In this document: positions 48,353 through 57,886 of the stretch, piece by piece
Numbering within the stretch: position 1 is the stretch's first letter
How the letters are laid out: every line of letters starts with the position of its first letter
DNA from: Pseudomonas fluorescens
GTDB taxonomy: Bacteria > Pseudomonadota > Gammaproteobacteria > Pseudomonadales > Pseudomonadaceae
NCBI RefSeq assembly: GCF_001902145.1
Contig: NZ_MRST01000012.1
Span: 17,283 to 81,282 of the forward strand
Direction of reading: 5' to 3'
Length of the DNA: 64,000 bases
Made by a program: the position numbers and the translations under genes
Notes under the pieces: model-generated
The model's input: only the letters and a program-made list of their open reading frames with translations
Databases searched by the model: none
What the model was told of the DNA's origin: nothing

Positions 48353-49833
48353 TGGCCCGACATTATCCGACGCTGACCCGTAATGGATTCTTGCTGCCGT
48401 CGAACATCAAGGCCAGTTACGAAGGCGCCGGGGAGGGCCGCCGTTCGGCCAGTTGGGAAGCCACCGACAACGGCATCAACAGCATCAACACCCCGGCACT
48501 GCGCAACCTGCGGGCTCGCTCGCGGGCGGCGGTGCGCAATGACCCGTACGCGTTCAACGTCATCGACAAGCGCGTCAGCAACCTGATCGGCACCGGCATC
48601 ACGCCCAGGCCGACCACGGACGACGCGACATTGCGCAAACTTAAGCAGCAGCTGTGGGACGACTGGGTGGATGAGGCGGACGCGGACGAGCTGACCGACT
48701 TCTACGGCATGCAGGCCCTGGTGGCGCGCACCGTGGAAACCGCTGGTGAATGCTTTGTGCGGTTGCGGCCGCGCAGTCCGAGCGAAGGTTTGGCGGTGCC
48801 GCTGCAGCTGCAGGCGCTGGCGCCTGAGTTTGTCCCACACGACAAGTTTGAGACGGCCAAAAACGGCAACGTCATCCGCGCCGGAATCGAGTTCAACCCG
48901 GCCGGCAAGCGCGTAGCGTATTGGATGTACCTCTCGCACCCACGCGATTCGTCCTCCTTAAACGTCGGCTACAACCAGCTGGTGCGCGTGCCGGCGACGC
49001 AGGTGCTGCATATCTTCGAACCGATGGAGCCAGGGCAACTACGCGGTGTACCACGCTTGGCCCCGGTGTTGAAACGCTTGCGAAGTCTGGACAACTACGA
49101 TGATGCGGTGTTGTTCCGCCAGGAAGTGGCGAACCTGTTCGCGGGCTTCATCAAGCGTCCAGCACCTGAGGCCGGGCCGCAAGCGCGCAACCCGATGACC
49201 GGAGAGCTCTTGGTCACCGACCGCGACGGCTTCACGCCCATGGTCGCCCTCGAGCCCGGCACGATGCAGGAGCTGGGGCCAGGTGAAGAGGTGGAGTTCT
49301 CCAAACCACCGGATGCCGGCAACAACTATCCGGACTTCATGCGTCAGCAACTGATGGCTGCGGCGGCGGGTTCGGGCACGCCGTACGAGATCCTTACCGG
49401 CGATATGCGAGAGGTCAACGATCGGGCGCTGCGGGTGGTACTCAACGAGTTCCGGCGCCGCCTGGAGCAGCTGCAATTCGGCGTGTATGTACATCAACTG
49501 TGTCGCCCGGTGCGTGCTGCCTGGATGGACATGGCGGTGCTGTCCGGCGCCCTGGTGCTGGAGGATTACGCGCAACGTCGGCGCGAATACCTGCGCACAC
49601 GTTGGGTGCCGCAAGGCTGGGCCTACATCCAGCCGGTGCAGGACGTCCAGGCGCGGCGGATGGAAGTGCAGGCGGGCTTCGGTTCACGCAGCGAGATGTG
49701 TCTGCGCAACGGCTACGACGCGGAAACCATCGACGCGGAAAACGCCGCTGACCTCGCCCGGTCCACGGATCTGGGCCTCAACTACACCACGCTTGATGCC
49801 ATCGAGCCGACAGATGACAAGGAACAACCATGA
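48352..49833 (+). CDS. Phage portal protein (lambda gpB family)
   Basis: 493 residues; forms the dodecameric portal. NTPALRNLRARSRAAVRNDP, YAFNVIDKRVSNLIGTGITP and a LRGVPRLAPVLKRLRSLDNY stretch are typical of lambda-type portals. The C-terminus has YNTTLD-like ending. Start ATG 48352; the stop overlaps the protease start (ATGA-type, 4 bases). Confidence 0.93.
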   Translation: MARHYPTLTRNGFLLPSNIKASYEGAGEGRRSASWEATDNGINSINTPALRNLRARSRAAVRNDPYAFNVIDKRVSNLIGTGITPRPTTDDATLRKLKQQLWDDWVDEADADELTDFYGMQALVARTVETAGECFVRLRPRSPSEGLAVPLQLQALAPEFVPHDKFETAKNGNVIRAGIEFNPAGKRVAYWMYLSHPRDSSSLNVGYNQLVRVPATQVLHIFEPMEPGQLRGVPRLAPVLKRLRSLDNYDDAVLFRQEVANLFAGFIKRPAPEAGPQARNPMTGELLVTDRDGFTPMVALEPGTMQELGPGEEVEFSKPPDAGNNYPDFMRQQLMAAAAGSGTPYEILTGDMREVNDRALRVVLNEFRRRLEQLQFGVYVHQLCRPVRAAWMDMAVLSGALVLEDYAQRRREYLRTRWVPQGWAYIQPVQDVQARRMEVQAGFGSRSEMCLRNGYDAETIDAENAADLARSTDLGLNYTTLDAIEPTDDKEQP

Positions 49834-50972
49834 GTAAAAAAGCGATCCCGCGCATTTATGACAAGGCTGGCAAGCAGGTAAAAGTCGCGGATAAGAGTTG
49901 GTACACCTTCCAGGCCAGCGGTGAAGCCGAGCAGCAAACCATTGAGGTGTTTGTATACGGCGAGATTGGCACTTGGGGTGTCAGCGCTAATCAGTTTGTT
50001 CAGGACCTGCGGGCCATGGATGACGGCGCGTCGCCGGTAATCGTTGCGTTCAACAGCATCGGTGGCGACTTGTTCGACGGCCTGGCGATTCACAACGCGC
50101 TGTCGCGCTTGGGCGAGCGCTGTACCGGGCGCATTGATGCGCTGGCGGCCAGCGCGGCCAGTGTTGCAGTGTGTGGCGCTCACCGGGTGGTGATCGCGGC
50201 CAATGCCATGCTGATGATCCACAACCCCTACACCTTTACCGGTGGTGATGCCGAAGACTTCCGCCGCGTTGCTGATGTGCTGGACCAGACCCTGGAAGCG
50301 ATCATCGCGGCCTACAAGTCCAAAGCACCGGACATTGACGAGGCCGAGCTGCGGCGCATGGTCAACGCCGAGACTTGGCTGACTGCAAATGAGGCGGTGG
50401 CGCTGGGCCTGGCAGATGAAGTGGGCGACGGCCTTAAGGTCAAAGCCTGTCTCGGCCAGGGCAGTGTGTTGCAGCGCTTCCAGAACGCCCCGGCTGAATT
50501 GCTGGCCCAGTTAGACGAAGAGCCAGATGTCGAGCCGGCTGATCCTGTAAACCCTCCGGATCCAGCACTCGTATTGGACGCGGCCGGCTTGGCGTTGATG
50601 GTTACCAAGGGGTGTGCGGCGGCAGGCATCAGCAACCTGGTGGACCCGATACTCGCTTCGACGAAGCTAGAAAGCGAAGCGGTAGTCACTGCGGCGCTGA
50701 CCAAGGCAAAAGCGCTGCACGGCTTGTGTGTCGCGGCACGATTGCCGGAACTGACCGGTGAGTTCCTGGCCGCTGGCTTGGATGAAGCTGCTGTCAGAGC
50801 GCGCTTGTTTGACAAGCTGGTCAGCAGCGGCGGTGGTTTTGAGATCAACAACAGCCTGCCGCTGGACAACGACCCTGCACCCACTATCAAGGCCAAACAG
50901 GTCGATACCCACTCAATCTGGGCTACGCGTCAGGCGGCACAGAACGGAACCTCGAAAGGAGCAAGAGCATGA
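49830..50972 (+). CDS. Head maturation protease, ClpP/S49-like, with scaffold tail
   Basis: 380 residues. N-terminal ClpP-fold protease: NSIGGDLFDGLAIHNALSRL, ALAASAASVAVCGAH (Ser108) and AMLMIHNPYTF (His131), equivalent to lambda gpC. Residues about 220-380 form an Ala-rich helical region that could serve as the scaffold (the Nu3-like part), often encoded in-frame. Overlaps portal and decoration genes by 4 bases each. Confidence 0.9.
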   Translation: MSKKAIPRIYDKAGKQVKVADKSWYTFQASGEAEQQTIEVFVYGEIGTWGVSANQFVQDLRAMDDGASPVIVAFNSIGGDLFDGLAIHNALSRLGERCTGRIDALAASAASVAVCGAHRVVIAANAMLMIHNPYTFTGGDAEDFRRVADVLDQTLEAIIAAYKSKAPDIDEAELRRMVNAETWLTANEAVALGLADEVGDGLKVKACLGQGSVLQRFQNAPAELLAQLDEEPDVEPADPVNPPDPALVLDAAGLALMVTKGCAAAGISNLVDPILASTKLESEAVVTAALTKAKALHGLCVAARLPELTGEFLAAGLDEAAVRARLFDKLVSSGGGFEINNSLPLDNDPAPTIKAKQVDTHSIWATRQAAQNGTSKGARA

Positions 50973-51307
50973 AAATTGAATCGATGCACGCGGGTGAATT
51001 CCTGCTGTCCGAAGGCGCTGGCAATATTTCCCGCGAAGCTATCAACGTCGCCGCCGGCTCTGCCCTGGAGCCGGGCCAGATCCTCGGCCTAGTCACCGCC
51101 ACCAGCGAGTTTGCCCCGTACCAGCCAACCGCCGAGGACGGTACCGAAAACGCCGTCGTGATTCTCTATGGCCCGCTGGGCGAGTCCGATGTTGCCCGGC
51201 GCGGTCGTGCCATTGTGCGGCTGGCTGAGGTCAGCGAGGCGCACTTGACCGGCCTCGATCCCGCCGCCGAAAAGGCCCTGGCCGCCCATTTCGTGATCGT
51301 CCGTTAA
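50969..51307 (+). CDS. Head decoration protein (gpD-like)
   Basis: 112 residues: MKIESMHAGEFLLSEGAGNI, SREAINVAAGSALEPGQILG and NAVVILYGPLGESDVARRGR. Matches lambda gpD/SHP decoration proteins that stabilise the expanded capsid as surface trimers. ATG 50969 overlaps the protease stop. A hairpin separates it from the capsid gene. Confidence 0.88.
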   Translation: MKIESMHAGEFLLSEGAGNISREAINVAAGSALEPGQILGLVTATSEFAPYQPTAEDGTENAVVILYGPLGESDVARRGRAIVRLAEVSEAHLTGLDPAAEKALAAHFVIVR

Positions 51308-51327
51308 GGCGCTCACCACATTTATCC

Positions 51328-51350
51328 ATCCCGCCGAGTGCGGGATTTTT
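51328..51350 (+). terminator. Hairpin before the major capsid gene
   Basis: ATCCCGC-CGAGT-GCGGGAT then TTTTT, followed by TTTCTGGAGA and the capsid ATG 20 bases later. Related units occur at 54441 and 59408. Confidence 0.65.
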
Positions 51351-51369
51351 CGTTTCTGGAGAGTACCCC

Positions 51370-52365
51370 ATGGCCGATATCGCCATTTTTGAAGACGATG
51401 CATTCAGCGTCTCCTCGCTGACCGCTGCAATCAATGAACAGGAATACCTGCCGGGCCGTATCAGCAGCCTTGGCCTTTTCCGCGAAGAGGGCATCAGCAC
51501 GTTGACCGTGCAGATCGAGAAAGACGGCGACACCCTGGCCCTGGTGCCATCGGGCGAGCGCGGCACCTCGGGCCTGGTGGTTGGCGGGACCAAGCGCACG
51601 TTGATCCCTTTCAACACCGTGCATCTCCCTGAGCGCTTCACCATCAAGGCTGATGAGATCCAGGGCATCCGCGCCTTCGGTACCCGCAGCGAATTGCAGG
51701 CCGTTCAGGATGTGGTCAACAAGCGCCTGGCAAAAGCCCGACGACAGCTGGATGCCACCCACGAATTTCAGCGCATGGGCGCGTTGAACGGGCAGGTGCT
51801 GGACGCCGATGGCAAGACAGTCCTGTTGGATATTTATAAATCCTTCGGCGTGAATCGTCAGAAGCTGCCAATGGGCTTGAACAGTCCAGACACCGAGCTG
51901 CGGGTCAAATGCGGTGAAGCCCTGGATATGCAGGAAGAAGCGCTCGGCAGCGTCACCAGCAGCGGCTCCCGCGCCATGTGCGGCAAGAACTTCTGGAACA
52001 AGCTGATCGTCCACAAGTCGGTCAAAGAGACTTACCTCAACACCATGCAAGCCGCGTCTCTGCGTGGCGATGCCCGTGAAGCCTTCGAGTTCGGCGGGAT
52101 CGTCTGGGAGCGTTATCGCGGCAAGGTTGCTGGCGTTGCGTTTGTCCACGACGACAAGGCGCTGCTGATCCCCGAGGGCGTCCCTGACCTGTACATCTCG
52201 TCCTTCGCACCGGCCGACTACATGGAAACGGTTAACACCCAGGGCATTCCGTACTACAGCAAGATCGAGCCGCTGCCGTTCAACAAGGGTGTGGCCGGCG
52301 AAGCCCAGTCCAACCCGCTGCACCTGTGCACGCGGCCTCGGGCGCAGATCCTGCTGGAGATGTGA
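51370..52365 (+). CDS. Major capsid protein (lambda gpE family)
   Basis: 331 residues. ADIAIFEDDAFSVSSLTAAI at the N-terminus, HLPERFTIKADEIQGIRAFG, and the C-terminal domain with VYFVHDDKALLIPEGVPDLY-like sequence (actual: GVAFVHDDKALLIPEGVPDL, then YISSFAPADYMETVNTQGIP). Matches phage major capsid protein E. CTGGAG before ATG 51370. Confidence 0.93.
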   Translation: MADIAIFEDDAFSVSSLTAAINEQEYLPGRISSLGLFREEGISTLTVQIEKDGDTLALVPSGERGTSGLVVGGTKRTLIPFNTVHLPERFTIKADEIQGIRAFGTRSELQAVQDVVNKRLAKARRQLDATHEFQRMGALNGQVLDADGKTVLLDIYKSFGVNRQKLPMGLNSPDTELRVKCGEALDMQEEALGSVTSSGSRAMCGKNFWNKLIVHKSVKETYLNTMQAASLRGDAREAFEFGGIVWERYRGKVAGVAFVHDDKALLIPEGVPDLYISSFAPADYMETVNTQGIPYYSKIEPLPFNKGVAGEAQSNPLHLCTRPRAQILLEM

Positions 52366-52367
52366 TC

Positions 52368-52688
52368 GTGGCCTTCCGGGATCTGATCGACGACATCGAC
52401 GACGTGGTTTTTGAAACCCTGGGAGACAGCGCCGTGATCGAGGGGCGCCCGGAGCCGGTGCTGGGTATGTTCTCGGCGCCCTGGAAACAGCCCCAGTTCG
52501 GCAAGCTCAATACCAATATACGAGAGCCGCGTTTCGAGATTCGCGTCAAGGATTCGGATGGCTTGGTCAAAGGTCTGCGGGTCAGCGTTGATCTGCCGGC
52601 GTTGGATGGCGGTGGCGACTATGACCTGCTGCAGCTTGAGCCGGACGGCAATGGCCTGGTGGCCTTGATCTTGAGGAAGCGCGCATGA
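52368..52688 (+). CDS. Head-tail attachment protein, gpFII-like
   Basis: 106 residues starting at GTG 52368, 2 bases after the capsid stop. AFRDLIDDIDDVVFETLGDS, AVIEGRPEPVLGMFSAPWKQ and ELKDSDGLVKGLRVSVDLPA-type strands fit lambda FII, which joins the head to the tail. ATGA-type overlap with the next gene. Confidence 0.75.
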   Translation: MAFRDLIDDIDDVVFETLGDSAVIEGRPEPVLGMFSAPWKQPQFGKLNTNIREPRFEIRVKDSDGLVKGLRVSVDLPALDGGGDYDLLQLEPDGNGLVALILRKRA

Positions 52689-53341
52689 GCATCGGCAGCT
52701 ACACCCAGCAGAAGCGCGACGGTGGGATGCTCACCATAACGCCGTCGGCGGTGCATGTTCAGGCGCTGAAAGAGTTCGGCGACATGGTGCCCAAAGCGGC
52801 AGTGGCGGCTCAGCGGCGTGCAATCAACAAAACCATCCGTTGGTTGCGCACCCACATTGCACGGGCTGTCGGCAAGCAAGAACGCATCGCTATCGGCGCC
52901 GTCCGGCAACGACTTCGGGCGTACCCGGTGACCGGCGGCGATATGCGTGGCAAGTTGTGGTTCGGTATCAATGCCATCGAGGCCAGCCGCGTCGGACGTG
53001 CGCGGCAAACTGGCGCGGGTGTTTCAGTCGCCGGCCGGCGTTACCAGGGGGCGTTCTACAAGAAGGTCTACGGCAGCAATGCTGATATTTGGATCCGCAC
53101 GTCGAGCAAACACTTCAACAGCACCGATTACCCGGATGCCGCGCAGGGTGGCAGACGCTCTGGCTTCGTCGAAGAAAACGACAACCGCTTTCCCCTGGCG
53201 AAGGCCAAGGTGTCGTTGGAGCAAGTGCGACCGCACTTTGATGCCTGGGTGAAGCGTGCGGACGAACGCCTGTTGGAGATCCTTACGCAGGAACTCAACT
53301 TTGAACTGCAGAAGTATTTGAAGGGGACGCCGCGTGTCTGA
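52685..53341 (+). CDS. Tail completion/minor tail protein, gpZ-like
   Basis: 218 residues. AVHVQALKEFGDMVPKAAVA, AQRRAINKTIRWLRTHIARA is the typical opening of prophage minor tail protein Z, which helps connect tail to head. Basic N-terminal helix then beta-rich part. Overlaps neighbours by 4 and 8 bases. Confidence 0.8.
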   Translation: MSIGSYTQQKRDGGMLTITPSAVHVQALKEFGDMVPKAAVAAQRRAINKTIRWLRTHIARAVGKQERIAIGAVRQRLRAYPVTGGDMRGKLWFGINAIEASRVGRARQTGAGVSVAGRRYQGAFYKKVYGSNADIWIRTSSKHFNSTDYPDAAQGGRRSGFVEENDNRFPLAKAKVSLEQVRPHFDAWVKRADERLLEILTQELNFELQKYLKGTPRV

Positions 53342-53864
53342 CGAAACGTTGAGCCTCGACCAGCTTTATCAAGCTATCGAGCAGCACCTGCAGGCGCATC
53401 TGCCAGGTGTTCAAACCGTTGCTGCCTGGCCGAACATTGAGGATCACATCCCGTTGCCAGCGGTGTTCCTGGAGATGGCCGAGATTGAGCCGGGGGCTGA
53501 TATCGGGACCGGTGAAACCACCATGGTCTGCAAGTTCGAAGCGCGGATCATCGTTGACCCCATTCAGGTTGATCATCATCGCCAGGTGGTGCAGTTGGCG
53601 ACTCAGTTGATTGTGTTGCTAAGGGCACAGAACTGGGGCCTGGAGATCGAATGCGCCGAGTTTATTCAAGCGGTGCAGGACTGGACCCGTCCTGAGCTAG
53701 ATGGTTACACGGTCTGGCTGGTGGAGTGGAATCAGACGATTTATCTCGGTACCGAAGAGTGGCCTTGGCCGGATGAACCGCCGGGCACGCTGTTGATAGG
53801 TGTCAGCCCGGATATTGGCCCAGGCAGTCGAGATCAGTACGTCGCGCCGGAGTTGCTGGCATGA
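53334..53864 (+). CDS. Tail terminator/completion-like protein
   Basis: 176 residues: SLDQLYQAIEQHLQAHLPGV, QTVAAWPNIEDHIPLPAVFL and a TGETTMVCKFEARIIVDPIQ strand. The size, position after gpZ and before gpV, and the alpha-beta pattern fit a tail completion or terminator protein (gpU-like). Family assignment is by position. Confidence 0.65.
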   Translation: MSDETLSLDQLYQAIEQHLQAHLPGVQTVAAWPNIEDHIPLPAVFLEMAEIEPGADIGTGETTMVCKFEARIIVDPIQVDHHRQVVQLATQLIVLLRAQNWGLEIECAEFIQAVQDWTRPELDGYTVWLVEWNQTIYLGTEEWPWPDEPPGTLLIGVSPDIGPGSRDQYVAPELLA

Positions 53865-54424
53865 GCTACGCCAGCGGGGAAAGCGACCGCATGATCGCCG
53901 CCATGCTGATGGATTGCGTGGTGGCTGCCGTTGATACGACGGCCTCGCCGCCGGTTGTCAGGGTCCGGGCAGGGGAGTGGACCAGCGCCTGGGTGCGCTG
54001 GCACAGCGTCGCTGCTGGTAAGGCTCGGCACTGGCGAGTCCCCAGCCTGGGTGAGCAAGGCAAGCTGTTCAGCCCTAGCGGCAACCCGGCAATGGGCACC
54101 TTCATTCCTGGCCTGTATGGCGCTGCTGGTTCGCCGCCTGACAACCGGGATCATGTTGAGGTGTGGCGGTTTGATGATGGCGGGTCGCTGGTCTATGACT
54201 GGCAGGCCAATAGCTACAGCATCACGCTGCCTACCGGGGCCGTCACCATCAAGGTCGGCGGCACCGTAGCCACCGTTACTGATAGCGCCGTCACGGTGGT
54301 GTCCGGGGACATCGGTCTCACCGGCAATGTGACGATCACCGGGCCGCTGACGGTGACGGGTGATATCAACGGTGCCGGCAAAATCATTGATGCGGGTGGC
54401 AACACCGCAAATCACAAACACTGA
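53861..54424 (+). CDS. Baseplate assembly protein V (tail spike hub)
   Basis: 187 residues, P2 gpV-like. OB-fold domain (residues about 20-110) then a repetitive beta-helix: TVTDSAVTVVSGDIGLTGNV, TITGPLTVTGDINGAGKIID. It ends in NTANHKH: the terminal HKH resembles the H-x-H iron-binding apex of P2-type membrane-piercing spikes. ATG 53861 overlaps the previous stop. Confidence 0.9.
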   Translation: MSYASGESDRMIAAMLMDCVVAAVDTTASPPVVRVRAGEWTSAWVRWHSVAAGKARHWRVPSLGEQGKLFSPSGNPAMGTFIPGLYGAAGSPPDNRDHVEVWRFDDGGSLVYDWQANSYSITLPTGAVTIKVGGTVATVTDSAVTVVSGDIGLTGNVTITGPLTVTGDINGAGKIIDAGGNTANHKH

Positions 54425-54440
54425 TTAACCGCTTATTTCT

Positions 54441-54462
54441 GCCCGCCGCGTGCGGGCGTTTT
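54441..54462 (+). terminator. Hairpin between V and the next tail gene
   Basis: GCCCGC-CGCGT-GCGGGC then GTTTTC and TTTCTGGAG, ATG at 54483. Same design as at 51328 and 59408. Confidence 0.6.
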
Positions 54463-54482
54463 CATTTCTGGAGTTTGCCCTT

Positions 54483-54728
54483 ATGAACAAGCCCAAGTCG
54501 GACGAACAGCCGCCCGTAGCCCAGCCATTGCCAGCACCGAAGGTAGAGTCATCACCGAAAGCTGTTGGCCTGCCTCGTCGCTTTCGCGACACCGTGTTCA
54601 CCTCGCGAACGCTGATCATGCCGCACGGCCAAAGCCTGGTGGTCATCAGGGGGATTGTGGGCGCTGACACCTCTGATCAATTCGAATTTCTTCAAAACCA
54701 TCCTGACCTCGAACCCGCGCCGGAGTAA
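54483..54728 (+). CDS. Small tail-region protein, unknown function
   Basis: 81 residues: a Pro-rich N-terminus (KPKSDEQPPVAQPLPAPKVE) then a compact beta-like part RDTVFTSRTLIMPHGQSLVV, IRGIVGADTSDQFEFLQNHP. Lies between V and W genes where P2-like phages often have an extra small gene. Start ATG 54483 with CTGGAG upstream; no family recognised. Confidence 0.7.
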   Translation: MNKPKSDEQPPVAQPLPAPKVESSPKAVGLPRRFRDTVFTSRTLIMPHGQSLVVIRGIVGADTSDQFEFLQNHPDLEPAPE

Positions 54729-54733
54729 CCCAG

Positions 54734-55060
54734 ATGATCGGAATGGATCGCCGCACTGGGCAGCCCATCTCCGGCATCGAGCATCTGCGTCAGTGCATTG
54801 AAGACATCCTGACCACCCCGTTGGGCAGCCGCCGGCAACGGCCCGACTACGGTAGCCAGTTACGCCGCTTCGTCGACCTTCCAGTTACCGAAGGTTGGAA
54901 AAGCGCAGTCCAGGCCGAAGTGGCCCGGGCGTTGGGACGATGGGAGCCCCGGCTCAGTATCAGCCAGGTGCGTGTGGTGGCTGTTTTAGATGGCCGAATC
55001 GAGTTTGAACTCAAGGGCCTGTTCAAGGGCGAAAACGCGCTACTGAGGGTCGCCGCATGA
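54734..55060 (+). CDS. Baseplate protein W (gp25 family)
   Basis: 108 residues; GIEHLRQCIEDILTTPLGSR, RQRPDYGSQLRRFVDLPVTE is the GPW/gp25 signature (PLGSR..RPDYGS). Baseplate sheath-initiator protein, T4 gp25-like. 5 bases after the previous gene, 4-base overlap with J. Confidence 0.92.
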   Translation: MIGMDRRTGQPISGIEHLRQCIEDILTTPLGSRRQRPDYGSQLRRFVDLPVTEGWKSAVQAEVARALGRWEPRLSISQVRVVAVLDGRIEFELKGLFKGENALLRVAA

Positions 55061-55944
55061 GCACTGTGGATTTATCAGCGCTGCCGGCGCCGCCTGTTCT
55101 GGAGGATCTCGACTTTGAGCAAACCTACGCCGAGGAGCTGGCCGCGTTTCGTTTGTACATGGGCGAAAACTGGACTGCCGAGCTGGAGAGTGATCCAGTG
55201 GTCAAGCTGTTGGAATTGGGCGTTTACCGGCGCATCCAGAACCGGGCCCGGGTAAATGACGGGGCCAAGGCACTGATGCTGGCTTATGCCATTGATGGCG
55301 ACCTTGATGAGTTAGCTAATAACGTCCGGCTGAAGCGCCTGGTGATTCAGGAAGAAAACCTCAACACCGTTCCGCCGACGCCGCGAGTGATGGAGTCAAA
55401 CGACGCTCTGCGCGAGCGAGTGCAGCTGGTGTACGAAGGGCTAACCACGGCCGGCCCGCGAAACAGCTACATCCTGCATGCCCGCAATGCGTCGGCGCTG
55501 GTGGCGGATGCAACGGCTGAAAGCCCGTCCCCTGCTGAGGTGGTCGTCACCGTGCTGCACCTGCAGGGCAATGGTGTCGCCGAGCAGCCGCTGCTGGATG
55601 CGGTGATGAAATACCTCAGTGATGACGACATCCGGCCAGTCGGGGATCGCCTCACCGTGCAAAGCGCCGAGGTCATTGAATACCGCATTGACGCGGTGCT
55701 GCATATGGCCGGTACCGGCTCGGAAAACGAGGCGATCCTGGCTGCGGCTAAGCAGCGCTTGGCGAGCTGGGTCAATCCTCGGCGTCGCTTGGGTGTGGAG
55801 GTACCACGTTCGGCCATCGACGCGCAGCTGCATATCAGCGGCGTCGGTCGGGTGGACCTGCCCAATTGGCAAGACATCAAGCCGACCAAGTACCAGGCGG
55901 CTTATTGCGTCGACTTTACCGTGAAGCAGGGAGGGCCGTCGTGA
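55057..55944 (+). CDS. Baseplate protein J
   Basis: 295 residues, P2 gpJ-like wedge protein: EDLDFEQTYAEELAAFRLYM at the N-terminus, ELGVYRRIQNRARVNDGAKA, LMLAYAIDGDLDELANNVRL (the A-x-G-x-x-L-D pattern of gpJ), and LASWVNPRRRLGVEVPRSAI near the end. Overlaps W and I. Confidence 0.92.
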   Translation: MSTVDLSALPAPPVLEDLDFEQTYAEELAAFRLYMGENWTAELESDPVVKLLELGVYRRIQNRARVNDGAKALMLAYAIDGDLDELANNVRLKRLVIQEENLNTVPPTPRVMESNDALRERVQLVYEGLTTAGPRNSYILHARNASALVADATAESPSPAEVVVTVLHLQGNGVAEQPLLDAVMKYLSDDDIRPVGDRLTVQSAEVIEYRIDAVLHMAGTGSENEAILAAAKQRLASWVNPRRRLGVEVPRSAIDAQLHISGVGRVDLPNWQDIKPTKYQAAYCVDFTVKQGGPS

Positions 55945-56546
55945 AAAGCCTACTGCCTATAAACAGCACCCAACTGGAACGGGCCATTGAAGCGGCGACC
56001 GACGAAGTCACCGATGTGCCGTTGCGCACTTTGTACAACCCTGACACCTGCCCGGCGCACTTGCTGCACCAATTGGCCTGGGCCTGGTCGGTGGACCGCT
56101 GGGACAACAACTGGTCGGAAGCCGTCAAGCGCTCGGCCATCCGTTCGGCGTTCTACGTACATGCACACAAGGGCACCATCGGTGCGTTGCGTCGGGTAGT
56201 TGAGCCGCTCGGTTACCTGATTGAAGTGCAGGAGTGGTGGGAGACGACTCCCATGGGTGTTCCCGGCACCTTTGCCTTGAAGGTAGGCGTATTGGAAACC
56301 GGTATCACCGAGGAGATGTACCAGGAGCTGACCTGGCTGATTGATGACGCCAAGCCGGTTAGCCGGCACATGACGGGCCTGGCGATCAGCCTCGAAACCA
56401 CTGGCCGTGTATTCATTGGCGCCGGACTTTACGAGGGTGACGTACTTAGCGTTTATCCACCGACTCAGCGTGACATTGATGTCAGCGGCTACATTGCCGT
56501 CGGCGGCCGTGAACATCATATCGACACAATGGACATTTACTCATGA
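55941..56546 (+). CDS. Tail protein I
   Basis: 201 residues, starts at GTG 55941: KSLLPINSTQLERAIEAATD, VPLRTLYNPDTCPAHLLHQL, AWAWSVDRWDNNWSEAVKRS is the gpI signature (P..LL..LAWA.SVD.WD..W). Baseplate component, overlaps J by 4 bases and the fibre by 4. Confidence 0.92.
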   Translation: MKSLLPINSTQLERAIEAATDEVTDVPLRTLYNPDTCPAHLLHQLAWAWSVDRWDNNWSEAVKRSAIRSAFYVHAHKGTIGALRRVVEPLGYLIEVQEWWETTPMGVPGTFALKVGVLETGITEEMYQELTWLIDDAKPVSRHMTGLAISLETTGRVFIGAGLYEGDVLSVYPPTQRDIDVSGYIAVGGREHHIDTMDIYS

Positions 56547-57877
56547 CCGACCAAAACAGCCAGTTCATGGCGATCCTTACTGATATAGGCAGGGCTAAAC
56601 AGGCAAATGCGGATGCACTTGGGGTGCCCTGGACATTTGCGCAGATGGGTGTCGGCGATGCCAACGAAACCAACCCAATTCCGAATCCTTCGCAGACCAA
56701 ATTGATCAATGAGCGGCGTCGTGCTCCTCTGAACCAGCTCAAGGTTGACCCGAAGAATCCAAACGTAATTATTGCTGAGCAGGTTATTCCAGAAAGCGTC
56801 GGTGGTTGGTGGATTCGAGAAGTTGGGCTATACGATGCAGTTGGCGATCTTGTGGCTATTGCTAACTGCGCACCGACGTATAAGCCGCTATCCAGTCAGG
56901 GGTCTGCACGCACCCAAGTTATTCGGATCAACCTGATCGTCAGCAACACATCGAACATTGAACTGAAAATCGACCCATCGGTGGTACTGGCGACGCGGGA
57001 GTTTGTCGAGACGGGATACCTGCCTTTGAAGGGCGGCACGTTGACCGGATCGCTGAATCTCATCGAATCCAAGAGCGTCTATATCCAACCAGACAATGCA
57101 CCCACTTGGGCTGCCGGCCTGATTGCCGGGTCGTTTGGCGGGGAAAAAGCCGGTGTCGGCTTTCTCGGCAGTTACAACGCGTTGAACGTTGCGTTTCTGG
57201 GGCTTGGTCCCACACCTTGGTATAGCGGTAACGGGGTCCGCGTCACGCCCGCTGGCGTGGAGCTTGCCGGACCTGTCAGCGGCGTAGGGTCGGGTCTGAC
57301 GGGCCTGAAGTTCTCCGCACTCACGGGGTTGCCCAATAACTTGGCTGCATACGGTGTGTCGTTCGCCAGTCAAACCGAAGCAGAAACTGGCGCCGATACC
57401 AACAAGCCCATGAGCGCTTTGCGGGTGTTTCAAGCTATCGCTGCGAAAGTTATCCAGGCTACCGAAAGCGCACTGGGCACCGCCCGGATAGCCTCCCAAA
57501 TGTTGGTCAATGCGGGGACCGATGACAGCAGTATTGTTACCCCGAAAAAGCTGCGCTGGGGCTTCCAGATTCTGATTGGTCAATCCGGGTACATCGTCTT
57601 TCCCAGCTACCTCGGCGGTTGGATCGTGCAATGGAGTCTCGCAGTTTCGTTGACGGGATCGACGGTCAATCAGACCAACTTCCACATTCCTTTTCCCAAC
57701 GATGTGGGGACTGTAGTGGTGGGGGCTTTCAACAATACGGGAGGCGGCGAATATTCGGTGCGCCTCAGTGATGGGGCGGGAGGTGCCAATGGGACGGTGA
57801 GCAAGACCTGGTTCAAAACCTACAATACTGGGGTTACCGGGCAAGCGGGCCTTAGCTACATCGCCGTCGGTACGTGA
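56543..57877 (+). CDS. Tail fibre protein (P2 gpH-like)
   Basis: 444 residues. N-terminal phage tail-collar/fibre domain MAILTDIGRAKQANADALGV, PWTFAQMGVGDANETNPIPN attaches to the baseplate; middle GYLPLKGGTLTGSLNLIESK repeat-like; distal receptor-binding part IPFPNDVGTVVVGAFNNTGG. Determines host range by binding surface polysaccharide or protein. Followed by a fibre-assembly gene and an acyltransferase gene that may alter the same surface. Confidence 0.9.
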   Translation: MTDQNSQFMAILTDIGRAKQANADALGVPWTFAQMGVGDANETNPIPNPSQTKLINERRRAPLNQLKVDPKNPNVIIAEQVIPESVGGWWIREVGLYDAVGDLVAIANCAPTYKPLSSQGSARTQVIRINLIVSNTSNIELKIDPSVVLATREFVETGYLPLKGGTLTGSLNLIESKSVYIQPDNAPTWAAGLIAGSFGGEKAGVGFLGSYNALNVAFLGLGPTPWYSGNGVRVTPAGVELAGPVSGVGSGLTGLKFSALTGLPNNLAAYGVSFASQTEAETGADTNKPMSALRVFQAIAAKVIQATESALGTARIASQMLVNAGTDDSSIVTPKKLRWGFQILIGQSGYIVFPSYLGGWIVQWSLAVSLTGSTVNQTNFHIPFPNDVGTVVVGAFNNTGGGEYSVRLSDGAGGANGTVSKTWFKTYNTGVTGQAGLSYIAVGT

Positions 57878-57886
57878 GGAGGCATT